From Chloroflexota bacterium (GTDB taxonomy: Bacteria > Chloroflexota > Dehalococcoidia > UBA3495), in assembly GCA_022563275.1 (NCBI GenBank), contig JADFNR010000087.1, positions 1 through 14,881 of the forward strand: a stretch of 14,881 nucleotides of DNA, read 5' to 3'. Below the pieces are notes generated by a model. It was not told the DNA's origin, searched no databases, and saw only the letters and a list, made by a program, of their open reading frames with translations. Below, in pieces: positions 6,838 to 12,569 of this stretch. The position numbers were made by a program, and so were the translations under genes. Positions within the stretch are counted from its first letter, which is position 1. The number at the start of each line of letters is the position of its first letter.

Positions 6838-7692
6838 CTAGATCCCTTTGAACCATTGGCTGAACTGTTCAGCCAGCTTGCTGTCTCCGTCCACCGCCAG
6901 ATGCCCGGCGGCCATCGCCTCCACGGCCGGCATCCGCCCGTACATCAGCAGGGCGAAGATGTGGGTGTGGCAGCGGAACGTCACGTCCGCCGTGCCCTGA
7001 GGCGCCTCTTCGTAACGGAACTTGTCTCCCTCCACCACGATGTCAACCGTAACCGGCACCGGGCTTTTCACTTCAAACCGGTAGCGCACCGGATGGTCGA
7101 GAGGCGGGCCGGCCCAAAAAGCCCAGCGGAGCGAGCCCGACGCGAACGATTCCTTGATCAAGATGACCATGGAAGCCAGGCCGGCGGGGGAAAGGGCCGC
7201 TTTTTCCTCGATGGCGGACTGGATATCCCACTGGTGAAGGACCACTTCCTTGAAGCGGAGGTCCACGAAGTTCGCGGCGGGCACGATACTTCCTGGATGG
7301 TAGCAGGGTTTGACCTGGTCCTCAGGGCTCAGGCCGGTAAGAAGCTGGATCAAGTGGTTGTCTTTCTCAATATAAGTGCTGAGGAGTCTGTCTCCCAGTC
7401 TCTCCCGGGCGGCGATGGAGGACTTGGCCAGGGCCGCGGCGCTGAGCGATGGATGGCCCGTCCCAGCCTCCGGGCGTCCCTCGGGCGAGGACGATTCGCC
7501 TTGCAGTCCACGGGCGACGGTACCGGCGTAAAACTCGGAGTTGCCCACCAGATGGGCGACCACGTCTGCAACCTTCCACTCGTCGCAGGCGCTCTGGCGG
7601 CCCCACGCCTCCTCAGGCAGAGCCTTCAGGTACTCCTGAAAAGTCTCTGACTCAGATCTGTATAGGCTGGCCCGTTCTTCAAACGATCCCAA
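6838..7692 (-). CDS. Maleylpyruvate isomerase/DinB-fold metal-dependent protein with SCP2-like C-terminal domain
   Basis: A 284-residue protein of the 'maleylpyruvate isomerase family, mycothiol-dependent' type (MDMPI_N, DinB-like four-helix bundle). The metal triad can be seen: H47 in VVAHLVG, then E149 and H153 in KEVVLHQWD, an E-x3-H pair as in Corynebacterium maleylpyruvate isomerase. Residues about 180-284 look like an SCP2/sterol-carrier-like domain that ends FSQWFKGI. Start: the TTG at 7692 has GGAGG at 7697-7701 (a short 4-base gap), and a promoter at 7742-7770 would start the mRNA near 7735. An alternative TTG at 7824 lies upstream of that promoter, has no ribosome binding site and adds 44 residues of low-complexity sequence, so it is disfavoured. 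Most members are uncharacterised thiol-dependent transferases; whether this host makes mycothiol is unknown. Confidence 0.82.
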   Translation of the reverse strand: MGSFEERASLYRSESETFQEYLKALPEEAWGRQSACDEWKVADVVAHLVGNSEFYAGTVARGLQGESSSPEGRPEAGTGHPSLSAAALAKSSIAARERLGDRLLSTYIEKDNHLIQLLTGLSPEDQVKPCYHPGSIVPAANFVDLRFKEVVLHQWDIQSAIEEKAALSPAGLASMVILIKESFASGSLRWAFWAGPPLDHPVRYRFEVKSPVPVTVDIVVEGDKFRYEEAPQGTADVTFRCHTHIFALLMYGRMPAVEAMAAGHLAVDGDSKLAEQFSQWFKGI

Positions 7693-7701
7693 TATTCCTC
7701 C
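7693..7701 (-). promoter_or_regulatory. Ribosome binding site that selects the TTG start at 7692
   Basis: Minus-strand GGAGG (7701-7697), four bases and then TTG. The spacing is short but it is the only Shine-Dalgarno near any candidate start of this gene. Confidence 0.5.
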
Positions 7702-7741
7702 GGTCCGGCGGTAGGCTGCCAAAAGGGGTGGTTCCGCTGAG

Positions 7742-7770
7742 AGTATAAATTTTGACCGCGCCGGAATCAA
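7742..7770 (-). promoter_or_regulatory. Sigma70-type promoter for the MDMPI-family gene
   Basis: On the minus strand, TTGATT (7770-7765), 17 bases and TATACT (7747-7742). Both boxes are close to consensus with ideal spacing. The predicted transcript starts near 7735, which leaves about 43 nt before the TTG at 7692 and excludes the in-frame TTG at 7824. Confidence 0.6.
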
Positions 7771-7879
7771 CACGGCTGGAGATTCAGGCCCATCACCCGG
7801 TCTGCGCCCAACGGCGGCTTTCAATCAGCGCCATGCTGTGATTACAGTTGATAGAGATAACGATATACCGGAGAAAAAG

Positions 7880-8275
7880 ATGAAACTTTTCCTACTTGTT
7901 CTAGCAGGTCTGATGGCCGTGTCAATGGTGGCTTGCGGCGGGGGCGCCACCAAATTCGAGAAAGGCAAACTCGTGACAGGCACCATCACCGCATCGGACT
8001 CCAACGTGGAAGGCTGGAATTCTCAACCTTACGTGGTCGATCTGTTCGGAGGCATCGAATATTTCATCCGTCTGACCAGCACAAACGGCAACATAATGGG
8101 CATCTGGAGCGTCGAAGGGGACGAATATATCGTTGAGGTCAACTCAGATGTGGCAGCCCGCACGGTTGCTTACACCTTCTCTGAAACCGGCCCCCAAGAA
8201 ATATTTCTCCGGAGTCCAGAGTCCGATAGCCCGGCGGATTTCACCTTCACGATTTGGGTGCCTAGCGGTACCTAA
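7880..8275 (+). CDS. Small secreted lipoprotein of unknown function
   Basis: A 131-residue precursor. MKLFLLVLAGLMAVSMVAC is a lipoprotein signal: basic residue K2, a hydrophobic core and a lipobox MVAC with the lipidated Cys at 19, followed by GGG. The mature part of about 113 residues is rich in beta-type segments (for example YVVDLFGGIEYFIRLTS and ARTVAYTFSETGPQEIFLRS) and acidic. The pattern recalls pre-peptidase C-terminal-like or other small beta-sandwich domains, where a hydrophobic strand precedes a fluid 'tension/pressure' type core, but no family can be named. ATG 7880 has GGAG at 7870-7873, six bases upstream, and an in-frame ATG at 7838 would bury the signal peptide. The 3' end overlaps the convergent epoxide hydrolase gene by 14 nt. 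It is likely anchored on the outside of the cytoplasmic membrane. Confidence 0.8.
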   Translation: MKLFLLVLAGLMAVSMVACGGGATKFEKGKLVTGTITASDSNVEGWNSQPYVVDLFGGIEYFIRLTSTNGNIMGIWSVEGDEYIVEVNSDVAARTVAYTFSETGPQEIFLRSPESDSPADFTFTIWVPSGT

Positions 8276-9419
8276 AATCCCGGAAGAACGCCCGGACTTC
8301 TTCGGCCAATAGCTGCGGCTCTTCCAACGCGGCGAAATGGCCGCCGCTGGTCATCTCGGTCCAACGCCGCACGTCGTAGGAGCGTTCGCCCCACTCTCTG
8401 GGAGGCTTGGATATCTCCTGTGGGAACATGGCCATGCCGGCGGGCGCGGGGACCTTCTGGTCCTTCTCCATGACCCAGAGGTTCTTTTGGTTCTCGTAGT
8501 ACATCCGGGTGGACGAGCTGATGGTCTGCGTCACCCAATAGATGGTGATTATGGTCAGCAATTCGTCCTTGGTGTAGGTCTTCTCAACGTCGCCGCCGCA
8601 GTCGCTCCAGGTGCGGTATTTCTCCACGATCCACGCCGCCAGCCCAGCCGGAGAGTCGTTCAGGCCGTAGGCCAAGGTCTGGGGCTTTGTGCCCTGGATA
8701 TGGTTGTAGCCGCCCTCGTCGTCGAACCACTTGGCGCGCTGGTCGATCAGCGCCTGTTCAGCCTCGGTGACAGGCTTGGAGCCGGGCCCCAAGTATGGAG
8801 TGGGCCGGGTGATGGAAGTCAGATGGATGCCAAACAGGTTACCGGCATGGGCGAAGCCCAACCGGGCGGTTACCCCGCCACCGATGTCACCGCCCTGGGC
8901 GGCATATCTGGGGTAGCCCAGGTTCTGGGTCATCAGCTTATTCCACATACCAGCCACCCTTTGGACCTCCATGCCCCGGTCCTGGGCATGATCGGAGAAC
9001 CCGAAGCCGGGCAGAGATGGCGCCACCACGTCGAAGGAGTCGGCCGGGTCTCCACCGTGGCTGCCCGGGTCGGACAACAGGGGGATGATCTTGGTCATCT
9101 CGAAGAAACAACTGGGCCAGCCGTGGGTGATGATCAACGGCATGGGGTCCGGCCCCTTGCCCCGCTCGTGGATGAAGTGGATGTCCAGCCCGTCAACCTC
9201 GGACTTGAAGTGGCTGAATGCGTTGAGTTTGGCCTCCTGGGCGCGCCAATCGAACCCGGTCCGCCAATACTCGACCAGTTCCTTCAGGTAGGCCAGGTTG
9301 CTGCCGTAGTCCCAACCGGAGTTGGGCATCTCGTCGGGCCAGCGGGTGTCCGCCAGGCGCTGGCGCAGGTCATCGAGAACGCTGTCTTCCACGGCGATGG
9401 TGAAGGGTCTCACTTCCAT
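8262..9419 (-). CDS. Epoxide hydrolase (microsomal EPHX1-like, EHN domain plus alpha/beta hydrolase)
   Basis: A 385-residue epoxide hydrolase that opens an epoxide to a vicinal diol through a covalent aspartyl ester. The EHN N-terminal domain (about 3-108) begins RPFTIAVEDSVLDDLRQRL and contains TRWPDE. Oxyanion motif HGWP is at 99-102, nucleophile D178 in QGGDIGG, lid tyrosines are around Y307/Y308 (RMYYEN), acid E335 is in FPQEIS, and the catalytic base H361 is in GGHFAALEEP. All expected catalytic residues are present and the length is normal for bacterial members. Start ATG 9419 has AAAGGAG upstream; the same frame stays open to 9821, but that extension is antisense to the amidohydrolase and not family-like. 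It lies 31 nt after the amidohydrolase gene, so the two are probably one transcript. Substrate unknown; EHN-type enzymes also include juvenile-hormone and terpene epoxide hydrolases. Confidence 0.93.
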   Translation of the reverse strand: MEVRPFTIAVEDSVLDDLRQRLADTRWPDEMPNSGWDYGSNLAYLKELVEYWRTGFDWRAQEAKLNAFSHFKSEVDGLDIHFIHERGKGPDPMPLIITHGWPSCFFEMTKIIPLLSDPGSHGGDPADSFDVVAPSLPGFGFSDHAQDRGMEVQRVAGMWNKLMTQNLGYPRYAAQGGDIGGGVTARLGFAHAGNLFGIHLTSITRPTPYLGPGSKPVTEAEQALIDQRAKWFDDEGGYNHIQGTKPQTLAYGLNDSPAGLAAWIVEKYRTWSDCGGDVEKTYTKDELLTIITIYWVTQTISSSTRMYYENQKNLWVMEKDQKVPAPAGMAMFPQEISKPPREWGERSYDVRRWTEMTSGGHFAALEEPQLLAEEVRAFFRDFRYR

Positions 9420-9450
9420 TTCCAGCTTTCTCCTTTGAGGCAGGGCTCGG

Positions 9451-10467
9451 TCAATCGTCGATGCTGTAGACGCGGGCGGCGGTGTCGTGGAACATGGCGG
9501 CCCGCTCCGTGGCCGAATAGCCCTTGGACAACCGCTTGAAGGCGTTGAAGAGCACATTATAGGAGTAGGAGATCTTGTCCACCGGGTAGTTGCTCTCAAA
9601 CATGCAGCGGTCCGGCCCGAACTGTTGGATGCAGTGGTCCATGAGCGGGCCAAGTGTCCCAGCCAATTCCTCTGAGCCGACGGGTTTTCCCCGTTCATCC
9701 CAGCCATAGGCGAACCGCACCTGTCCCACGCCGCCCAATTTAATGACGATGTTGGGGCACCCGGCCATCTCCTCGATCCCCTTGCGCCACTCGGGCAGGA
9801 CTTCGCCGTCACGGTTGGCATAGGGACCGACCCGCACCAACCCTCCGATGTGGTTGAGGACGATGGGCAGGTCCGGCACGGCCCGGGCGAAATCCGCCAA
9901 CTCAGACGCCTGATGAAAGTAAAGCGAGTTCTCCAGAATCAGGCCCATCCCGGCCAGGACTTTGGCTCCGGCCCGGTAGCCGGCGGTGGCGAGGACTCCT
10001 TTGATCTCACGGTTGGCCAGTTCCGGGCTCTCGTCCCAACCCACGGAATGGCGCACGCCCCGGAACCGGTTGGGACTGGCGGCCCGCATGGCTTCCAGCA
10101 CCGGCCGCACACCCTCGCCCAGCTTCAGGTCGGCATGTCCGATGATGCCCGCGGCGGCCTTGGTGGGGCCGTGGTTCCCGGCGGCGCTGGCGTCGGCGAT
10201 GGTCTGGACGTATTCGACTTCGCCCACCGGCTTCATCTCATCGGGGCCGTCCGTGCGGTACTCGCAGCGGACCTCGATGAACACGGTGGAACGCACGTTG
10301 TGGCCGCTATTTACGTCGGCGGCCAGTTCGGGCAGGAGATACTGTTGGTAGGCGACGGGTTCGGGACGGTGGACCCAGAAATGATGGTGGGGGTCGCAGA
10401 TGGGGATCTCCGGCTCCAATGTCTCTTCAGTGGTCAGCGCCAGCCAATCATTGCCAGTAGGGGGCAT
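9451..10467 (-). CDS. Amidohydrolase family protein (COG3618-like, lactonase/PDC-hydrolase type TIM barrel)
   Basis: A 338-residue metal-dependent hydrolase. The first-strand motif DPHHHFW (25-31) supplies H27 and H29. NHIGG (205-209) holds H206. The C-terminal CMFESNYPVDK (288-298) is the usual last-strand signature. At that site N293 stands where many relatives (2-pyrone-4,6-dicarboxylate hydrolase, fuconolactonase) carry the catalytic Asp of 'FGSDWP', although an ESN form is to my recollection frequent in this subfamily. ATG 10467 has GGAGG six bases upstream (10474-10478). It is first in a two-gene minus-strand operon with the epoxide hydrolase, downstream of an extended -10 element at 10512-10520. 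The likely reaction is hydrolysis of a lactone or C-C/C-O bond in an organic acid; no substrate can be given. Confidence 0.88.
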   Translation of the reverse strand: MPPTGNDWLALTTEETLEPEIPICDPHHHFWVHRPEPVAYQQYLLPELAADVNSGHNVRSTVFIEVRCEYRTDGPDEMKPVGEVEYVQTIADASAAGNHGPTKAAAGIIGHADLKLGEGVRPVLEAMRAASPNRFRGVRHSVGWDESPELANREIKGVLATAGYRAGAKVLAGMGLILENSLYFHQASELADFARAVPDLPIVLNHIGGLVRVGPYANRDGEVLPEWRKGIEEMAGCPNIVIKLGGVGQVRFAYGWDERGKPVGSEELAGTLGPLMDHCIQQFGPDRCMFESNYPVDKISYSYNVLFNAFKRLSKGYSATERAAMFHDTAARVYSIDD

Positions 10468-10511
10468 GGTGGTCCTCCATCGCCGGGTCCGCCTTCACCT
10501 TTAGCGGCCCA

Positions 10512-10520
10512 ATAATATCA
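10512..10520 (-). promoter_or_regulatory. Extended -10 promoter element for the amidohydrolase operon
   Basis: On the minus strand, TGATATTAT gives TG-n-TATTAT, an extended -10 with a 5/6 hexamer; the transcript should start near 10505, leaving a leader of about 38 nt. No -35 box is evident, which extended -10 promoters can tolerate. Confidence 0.4.
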
Positions 10521-10522
10521 CG

Positions 10523-10534
10523 GCGCCGCGGCGC
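10523..10534. promoter_or_regulatory. Perfect GC palindrome between the divergent amidohydrolase and SDR genes
   Basis: GCGCCGCGGCGC is a perfect 12-bp palindrome placed between the two promoter regions (a TATGAT at 10546-10551 may be the SDR's -10). It could be an operator, but GC-rich DNA produces such palindromes by chance. Confidence 0.25.
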
Positions 10535-10596
10535 GCATGGGCGTGTATGATTGTTGCCAATCGATCGTGTCAGCGTCAGGGAAGGAATACTCAAAG

Positions 10597-11484
10597 ATGC
10601 CTGAGGGTTTGAACTTGAAAGGCCGCGTGGTTGCGGTCACCGGCGGGGCCAGAGGCATGGGCCGGGCCATGGTTAGAGGATTCCTTGCCGGGGGGGCCAA
10701 GGTGGTGGCCATGGACCTGTCCTGGGAGCCCACCGGCTTCTCCGGGGACAATGACGACGCCTTCCTGCAAGAGCTCCAGGACCGCCAGGATGATGTCTTG
10801 ATCTCCACGGTGGACATCAGCGACGCCGGGGCGGTCGAAGCCGCCTACCGGGCCACCATTGAGAAGTTCGGCACCGTGGACGTGCTGGTCAACAACGCCG
10901 GATTGCGGCAGCGGAACCTGTTCCCGCCCACCGGCAAAGTCACCACACTGGAGACCAAGGACTCGGACTGGGAGAAGATGTTCGGCGTGGGCGTCTTTGG
11001 GACTCTGAAGGTCACCCGCCGGTTCATCCAGCCCATGTTGGAGAAGCGAAACGGCAGCATCATCTCAGTGATCAGCGGCGGGGCGATGCACACCGGGACC
11101 GGCGGCATCTACGTGGCCCAGCGGTCCGGCAGCCGGGAGATGCCGTATCAGTCGGCCAAGTCGGCCACGCTGACCATGATGTTCTACCTCGCCGACGAGG
11201 TCAAAGAAAACAACGTGGCGGTGAATATCCTCATACCAGGGAATGCCCGCACCACGGGCTACGACGAACAGAACGAAGCCAGGCGCGATGCAGGACTGAC
11301 CGTCAATAGGCCGGGCCGGTTCTCCATGACCCCGGAGCACATCGTCCCAATCACTATCTTCCTGGCCGGTCAGGACGCCAACACCGGTATCACCGGAACG
11401 TGTTTCGACGTCCCCACCTGGAACCAGGAACACGGCCTGGGCGGGCCCGAATCCTGGCGGGATCCCGACGCCGACCGGGCCTAG
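10597..11484 (+). CDS. SDR family NAD(P)-dependent oxidoreductase
   Basis: A 295-residue classical short-chain dehydrogenase. Cofactor motif TGGARGMG is at 15-22, D40 at the end of beta-2 suggests NAD(H), NNAG is at 99-102, S160 lies in ISVISGG, and Y184-x3-K188 is the catalytic pair. The helix-alpha4 Asn that completes the usual N-S-Y-K tetrad is not seen: the segment reads FGVGVFG (129-135), so Gly132 stands where V-N-x-x-G relatives have Asn. There is an insert at about 45-66 and a C-terminal extension ending in an acidic tail. ATG 10597 has GGAAGGAA about 11 nt upstream; an in-frame ATG at 10537 would add 20 atypical residues and lies upstream of a possible -10 box. It is divergent from the amidohydrolase and may act in the same pathway; the substrate is unknown. 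Confidence 0.9.
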   Translation: MPEGLNLKGRVVAVTGGARGMGRAMVRGFLAGGAKVVAMDLSWEPTGFSGDNDDAFLQELQDRQDDVLISTVDISDAGAVEAAYRATIEKFGTVDVLVNNAGLRQRNLFPPTGKVTTLETKDSDWEKMFGVGVFGTLKVTRRFIQPMLEKRNGSIISVISGGAMHTGTGGIYVAQRSGSREMPYQSAKSATLTMMFYLADEVKENNVAVNILIPGNARTTGYDEQNEARRDAGLTVNRPGRFSMTPEHIVPITIFLAGQDANTGITGTCFDVPTWNQEHGLGGPESWRDPDADRA

Positions 11485-11541
11485 CCTTAGCCGCGCCGAG
11501 ACGAGGTCTCAAGGATTCCGGAAACTGCACGCCCCCCAATG

Positions 11542-11607
11542 TTATTCTGAGCGGCAGCGAAGAATCTCGTTGCTGATGGGCCAACGCTATTCGCGGGCAA
11601 TGAGATC
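11542..11607. repeat. TTCGC-type dispersed repeat with imperfect inverted partner
   Basis: TTATTCTGAGCGGCAGCGAA followed by GAATCTCGTTGC resembles the common 'TTCTGAGCG..GCGAAGAATCTC' elements found between genes in many environmental bacteria. AATCTCGTTGC (11563-11573) is matched in inverted order by GCAATGAGATC (11597-11607), 9 of 11 positions. Confidence 0.5.
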
Positions 11608-11612
11608 CCTAG

Positions 11613-11637
11613 CTTTCCCCGGGGCGATCGGGGAAGG
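11613..11637. repeat. GC hairpin
   Basis: CTTTCCCCG, a 7-base loop and CGGGGAAGG can pair over 9 bp with one G-U. No T-run follows in either direction, so it is not called a terminator, though it may help end the SDR transcript. Confidence 0.4.
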
Positions 11638-11674
11638 GCCAGTCCTAAACATCTAGTTTGGCTTCACCCACGGC

Positions 11675-11699
11675 AGGGGCGGGTTAAAAACCCGCGCCT
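11675..11699. repeat. Palindromic intergenic repeat (REP-like), copy 2
   Basis: AGG-G-GCGGGTT-AAA-AACCCGC-G-CCT: a 7-bp inner stem, 3-base centre, one mismatched pair and a 3-bp outer stem, the same architecture as copy 1. It is followed by ACG, and the right half matches the right half of copy 4. Confidence 0.8.
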
Positions 11700-11764
11700 A
11701 CGTGATCTAGCACCCCCGGCGCAGGGCAGAATACCCATTGATAATCGACATCAACGGCAACGAT

Positions 11765-11793
11765 TTGGAGCGTGGCGGCAGGTGTGCTATTTT
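11765..11793 (+). promoter_or_regulatory. Sigma70-type promoter for the 158-aa hypothetical gene
   Basis: TTGGAG (11765-11770), 17 bases and TATTTT (11788-11793) with an extended TG-C before the -10. The transcript should start near 11800, giving a leader of about 52 nt that contains a hairpin. Confidence 0.55.
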
Positions 11794-11817
11794 AGGGACG
11801 CCTTAATATAAAAAGCG

Positions 11818-11843
11818 CCGGCCGGTCAGGCCGGTACCGGAGG
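11818..11843 (+). promoter_or_regulatory. Leader hairpin next to the ribosome binding site of the 158-aa gene
   Basis: CCGGCC (11818-11823), loop GGTCA and GGCCGG (11829-11834) form a hairpin five bases before the GGAGG at 11839-11843. An alternative perfect palindrome CCGGTACCGG (11831-11840) overlaps both the hairpin's right arm and the first two bases of the GGAGG, so the two folds exclude each other. Confidence 0.35.
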
Positions 11844-11851
11844 ACCAGAAC

Positions 11852-12328
11852 ATGGCGACCAAGATAGCCGGAGAGACCTACCGCGGCGAGGCGATAACGC
11901 TACCCTTGTCCCAGGATGGACAAGTTTCGATATACGTATGGCCCTGCCGGATACTGAACGTCAGCGGCGTGGGCATGGGCGGCCCGACCATCGGCGTCGA
12001 TGTCGGGAACGAAGAAGTGATCCGGTACGACTGCCACGACACCCCCGGTCATTGGCACAAGGGCGGCTACGACCGGCTGGGCCGGCCCGGAAATTCCCAC
12101 ACGGACTTCCCCGAAGGCCTGGTGCGGGTTGCGGACCAGGTCGAATGGGCGCTTTCCCAGATCAAAGACAACGGGACGGAACTGCTTGAGGGCGCCGAAT
12201 ATGGCGACGCAGCCAAACTGCTGGACGCCGCGATGGTCGAAAAAGCCCTAGACGGCATCCGGTCTCACATCAAGAAGAACTCGGGGCTCCGCGACCAGGC
12301 CATCTCCGACACACTCATCGACGCCTAG
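11852..12328 (+). CDS. Hypothetical protein, 158 aa, with a Cys/His/Asp-rich central segment
   Basis: I do not recognise a family with confidence. The reading frame is well supported: ATG 11852 has GGAGG eight bases upstream and a promoter at 11765-11793. The first half (1-60) looks beta-rich (QVSIYVWPCRILNVSGVG, then PTIGVDVG). The centre RYDCHDTPGHWHKGGYDRLG (about 58-77) concentrates Cys, two Asp and three His, suitable for metal binding or a catalytic site. The C-terminal part (about 88-158) is helical and charged (LVRVADQVEWALSQIKDN; EKALDGIRSHIKKN). The 'RYD..H...H.H' layout faintly recalls DUF6516-type small toxins, but the length and C-terminal tail differ and no partner gene is adjacent. 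There is no signal peptide or membrane segment. Palindromic repeats lie on both sides. Probably a soluble cytoplasmic protein. Confidence 0.7.
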   Translation: MATKIAGETYRGEAITLPLSQDGQVSIYVWPCRILNVSGVGMGGPTIGVDVGNEEVIRYDCHDTPGHWHKGGYDRLGRPGNSHTDFPEGLVRVADQVEWALSQIKDNGTELLEGAEYGDAAKLLDAAMVEKALDGIRSHIKKNSGLRDQAISDTLIDA

Positions 12329-12364
12329 GCGTTCTGGCATCGGGCGAAATGACGGGTCTCCGTG

Positions 12365-12387
12365 GGCGCGGGTTTCCAACCCGCCCC
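12365..12387. repeat. Palindromic intergenic repeat (REP-like), copy 3 (diverged)
   Basis: GG-C-GCGGGTT-TCC-AACCCGC-C-CC: the 7-bp inner stem is intact, the outer arms are shortened and the centre is TCC. This is the most diverged of the four copies; it lies 36 nt after the 158-aa gene. Confidence 0.7.
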
Positions 12388-12464
12388 GCCTCTGGTAAAC
12401 GACGTTCTGTCCGGTAAAAGGTTAAAGGGCCGTTCGTTTAGACGAAGATAATGGCGGTTTGACC

Positions 12465-12487
12465 AGGCGGGTTAAAAACCCGCGCCT
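12465..12487. repeat. Palindromic intergenic repeat (REP-like), copy 4
   Basis: AG-GCGGGTT-AAA-AACCCGC-GCCT: the inner stem is intact and the left arm is two bases shorter than in copy 2. From GGGTT through to CCTACG (12469-12490) it is identical to copy 2 (11681-11702). Confidence 0.75.
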
Positions 12488-12518
12488 ACGGTTTTGGCTT
12501 AGGCGACTGGAAACAATG

Positions 12519-12549
12519 AAATCCCCGGCCGTAACCGCCGGGGATTTTC
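12519..12549. terminator. Bidirectional rho-independent-type terminator
   Basis: AAATCCCCGGC (12519-12529), a 7-base loop and GCCGGGGATTT (12537-12547) form a perfect 11-bp stem. A short T-run ends the right arm on the plus strand (ATTTTC), and TTTCATTGTTT follows on the minus strand. It sits about 20 nt past the minus-strand alpha/beta hydrolase stop and downstream of the plus-strand 158-aa gene, so it can serve both. Confidence 0.7.
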
Positions 12550-12569
12550 AGGTGGCGGCAGCCAGGGGA

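Larger units (their letters stand above)
11485..11851. other. 367-nt non-coding gap rich in inverted repeats
   Basis: No convincing coding region. It holds a TTCGC-type element (11542-11573) with an inverted partner (11597-11607), a GC hairpin (11613-11637), a REP-like palindrome (11675-11699) and the promoter and leader of the gene at 11852. Confidence 0.7.

Noticed and set aside
6715..7650. Open frame of 311 codons on the plus strand
   Set aside because: Antisense to the MDMPI-family gene, which has a recognisable metal triad; the plus frame begins inside repeats and has no domain.
7819..7853. Promoter of the lipoprotein gene
   Set aside because: TTTCAA, TTGATA, TACAGT and GATATA strings are present but no -35/-10 pair has acceptable spacing and match.
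8337..9539. Open frame of 400 codons on the plus strand
   Set aside because: It is fully antisense to the epoxide hydrolase, whose catalytic residues are all intact; long antisense frames are expected in GC-rich DNA and this one has no family-like motif or ribosome binding site.
9420..9821. 134-residue N-terminal extension of the epoxide hydrolase
   Set aside because: It overlaps the amidohydrolase gene antisense, is low-complexity, and the EHN domain starts exactly at ATG 9419, which has AAAGGAG upstream.
11852..12328. Assignment of the 158-aa protein as a DUF6516-type toxin
   Set aside because: Only the loose Asp-His pattern is shared; the length, C-terminal helical tail and absence of an adjacent antitoxin-like gene do not support it.
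12365..12487. CRISPR-like array from the two similar palindromes
   Set aside because: Only two units, diverged from each other, with other copies kilobases away; these are dispersed palindromes, not regularly spaced repeats with spacers.
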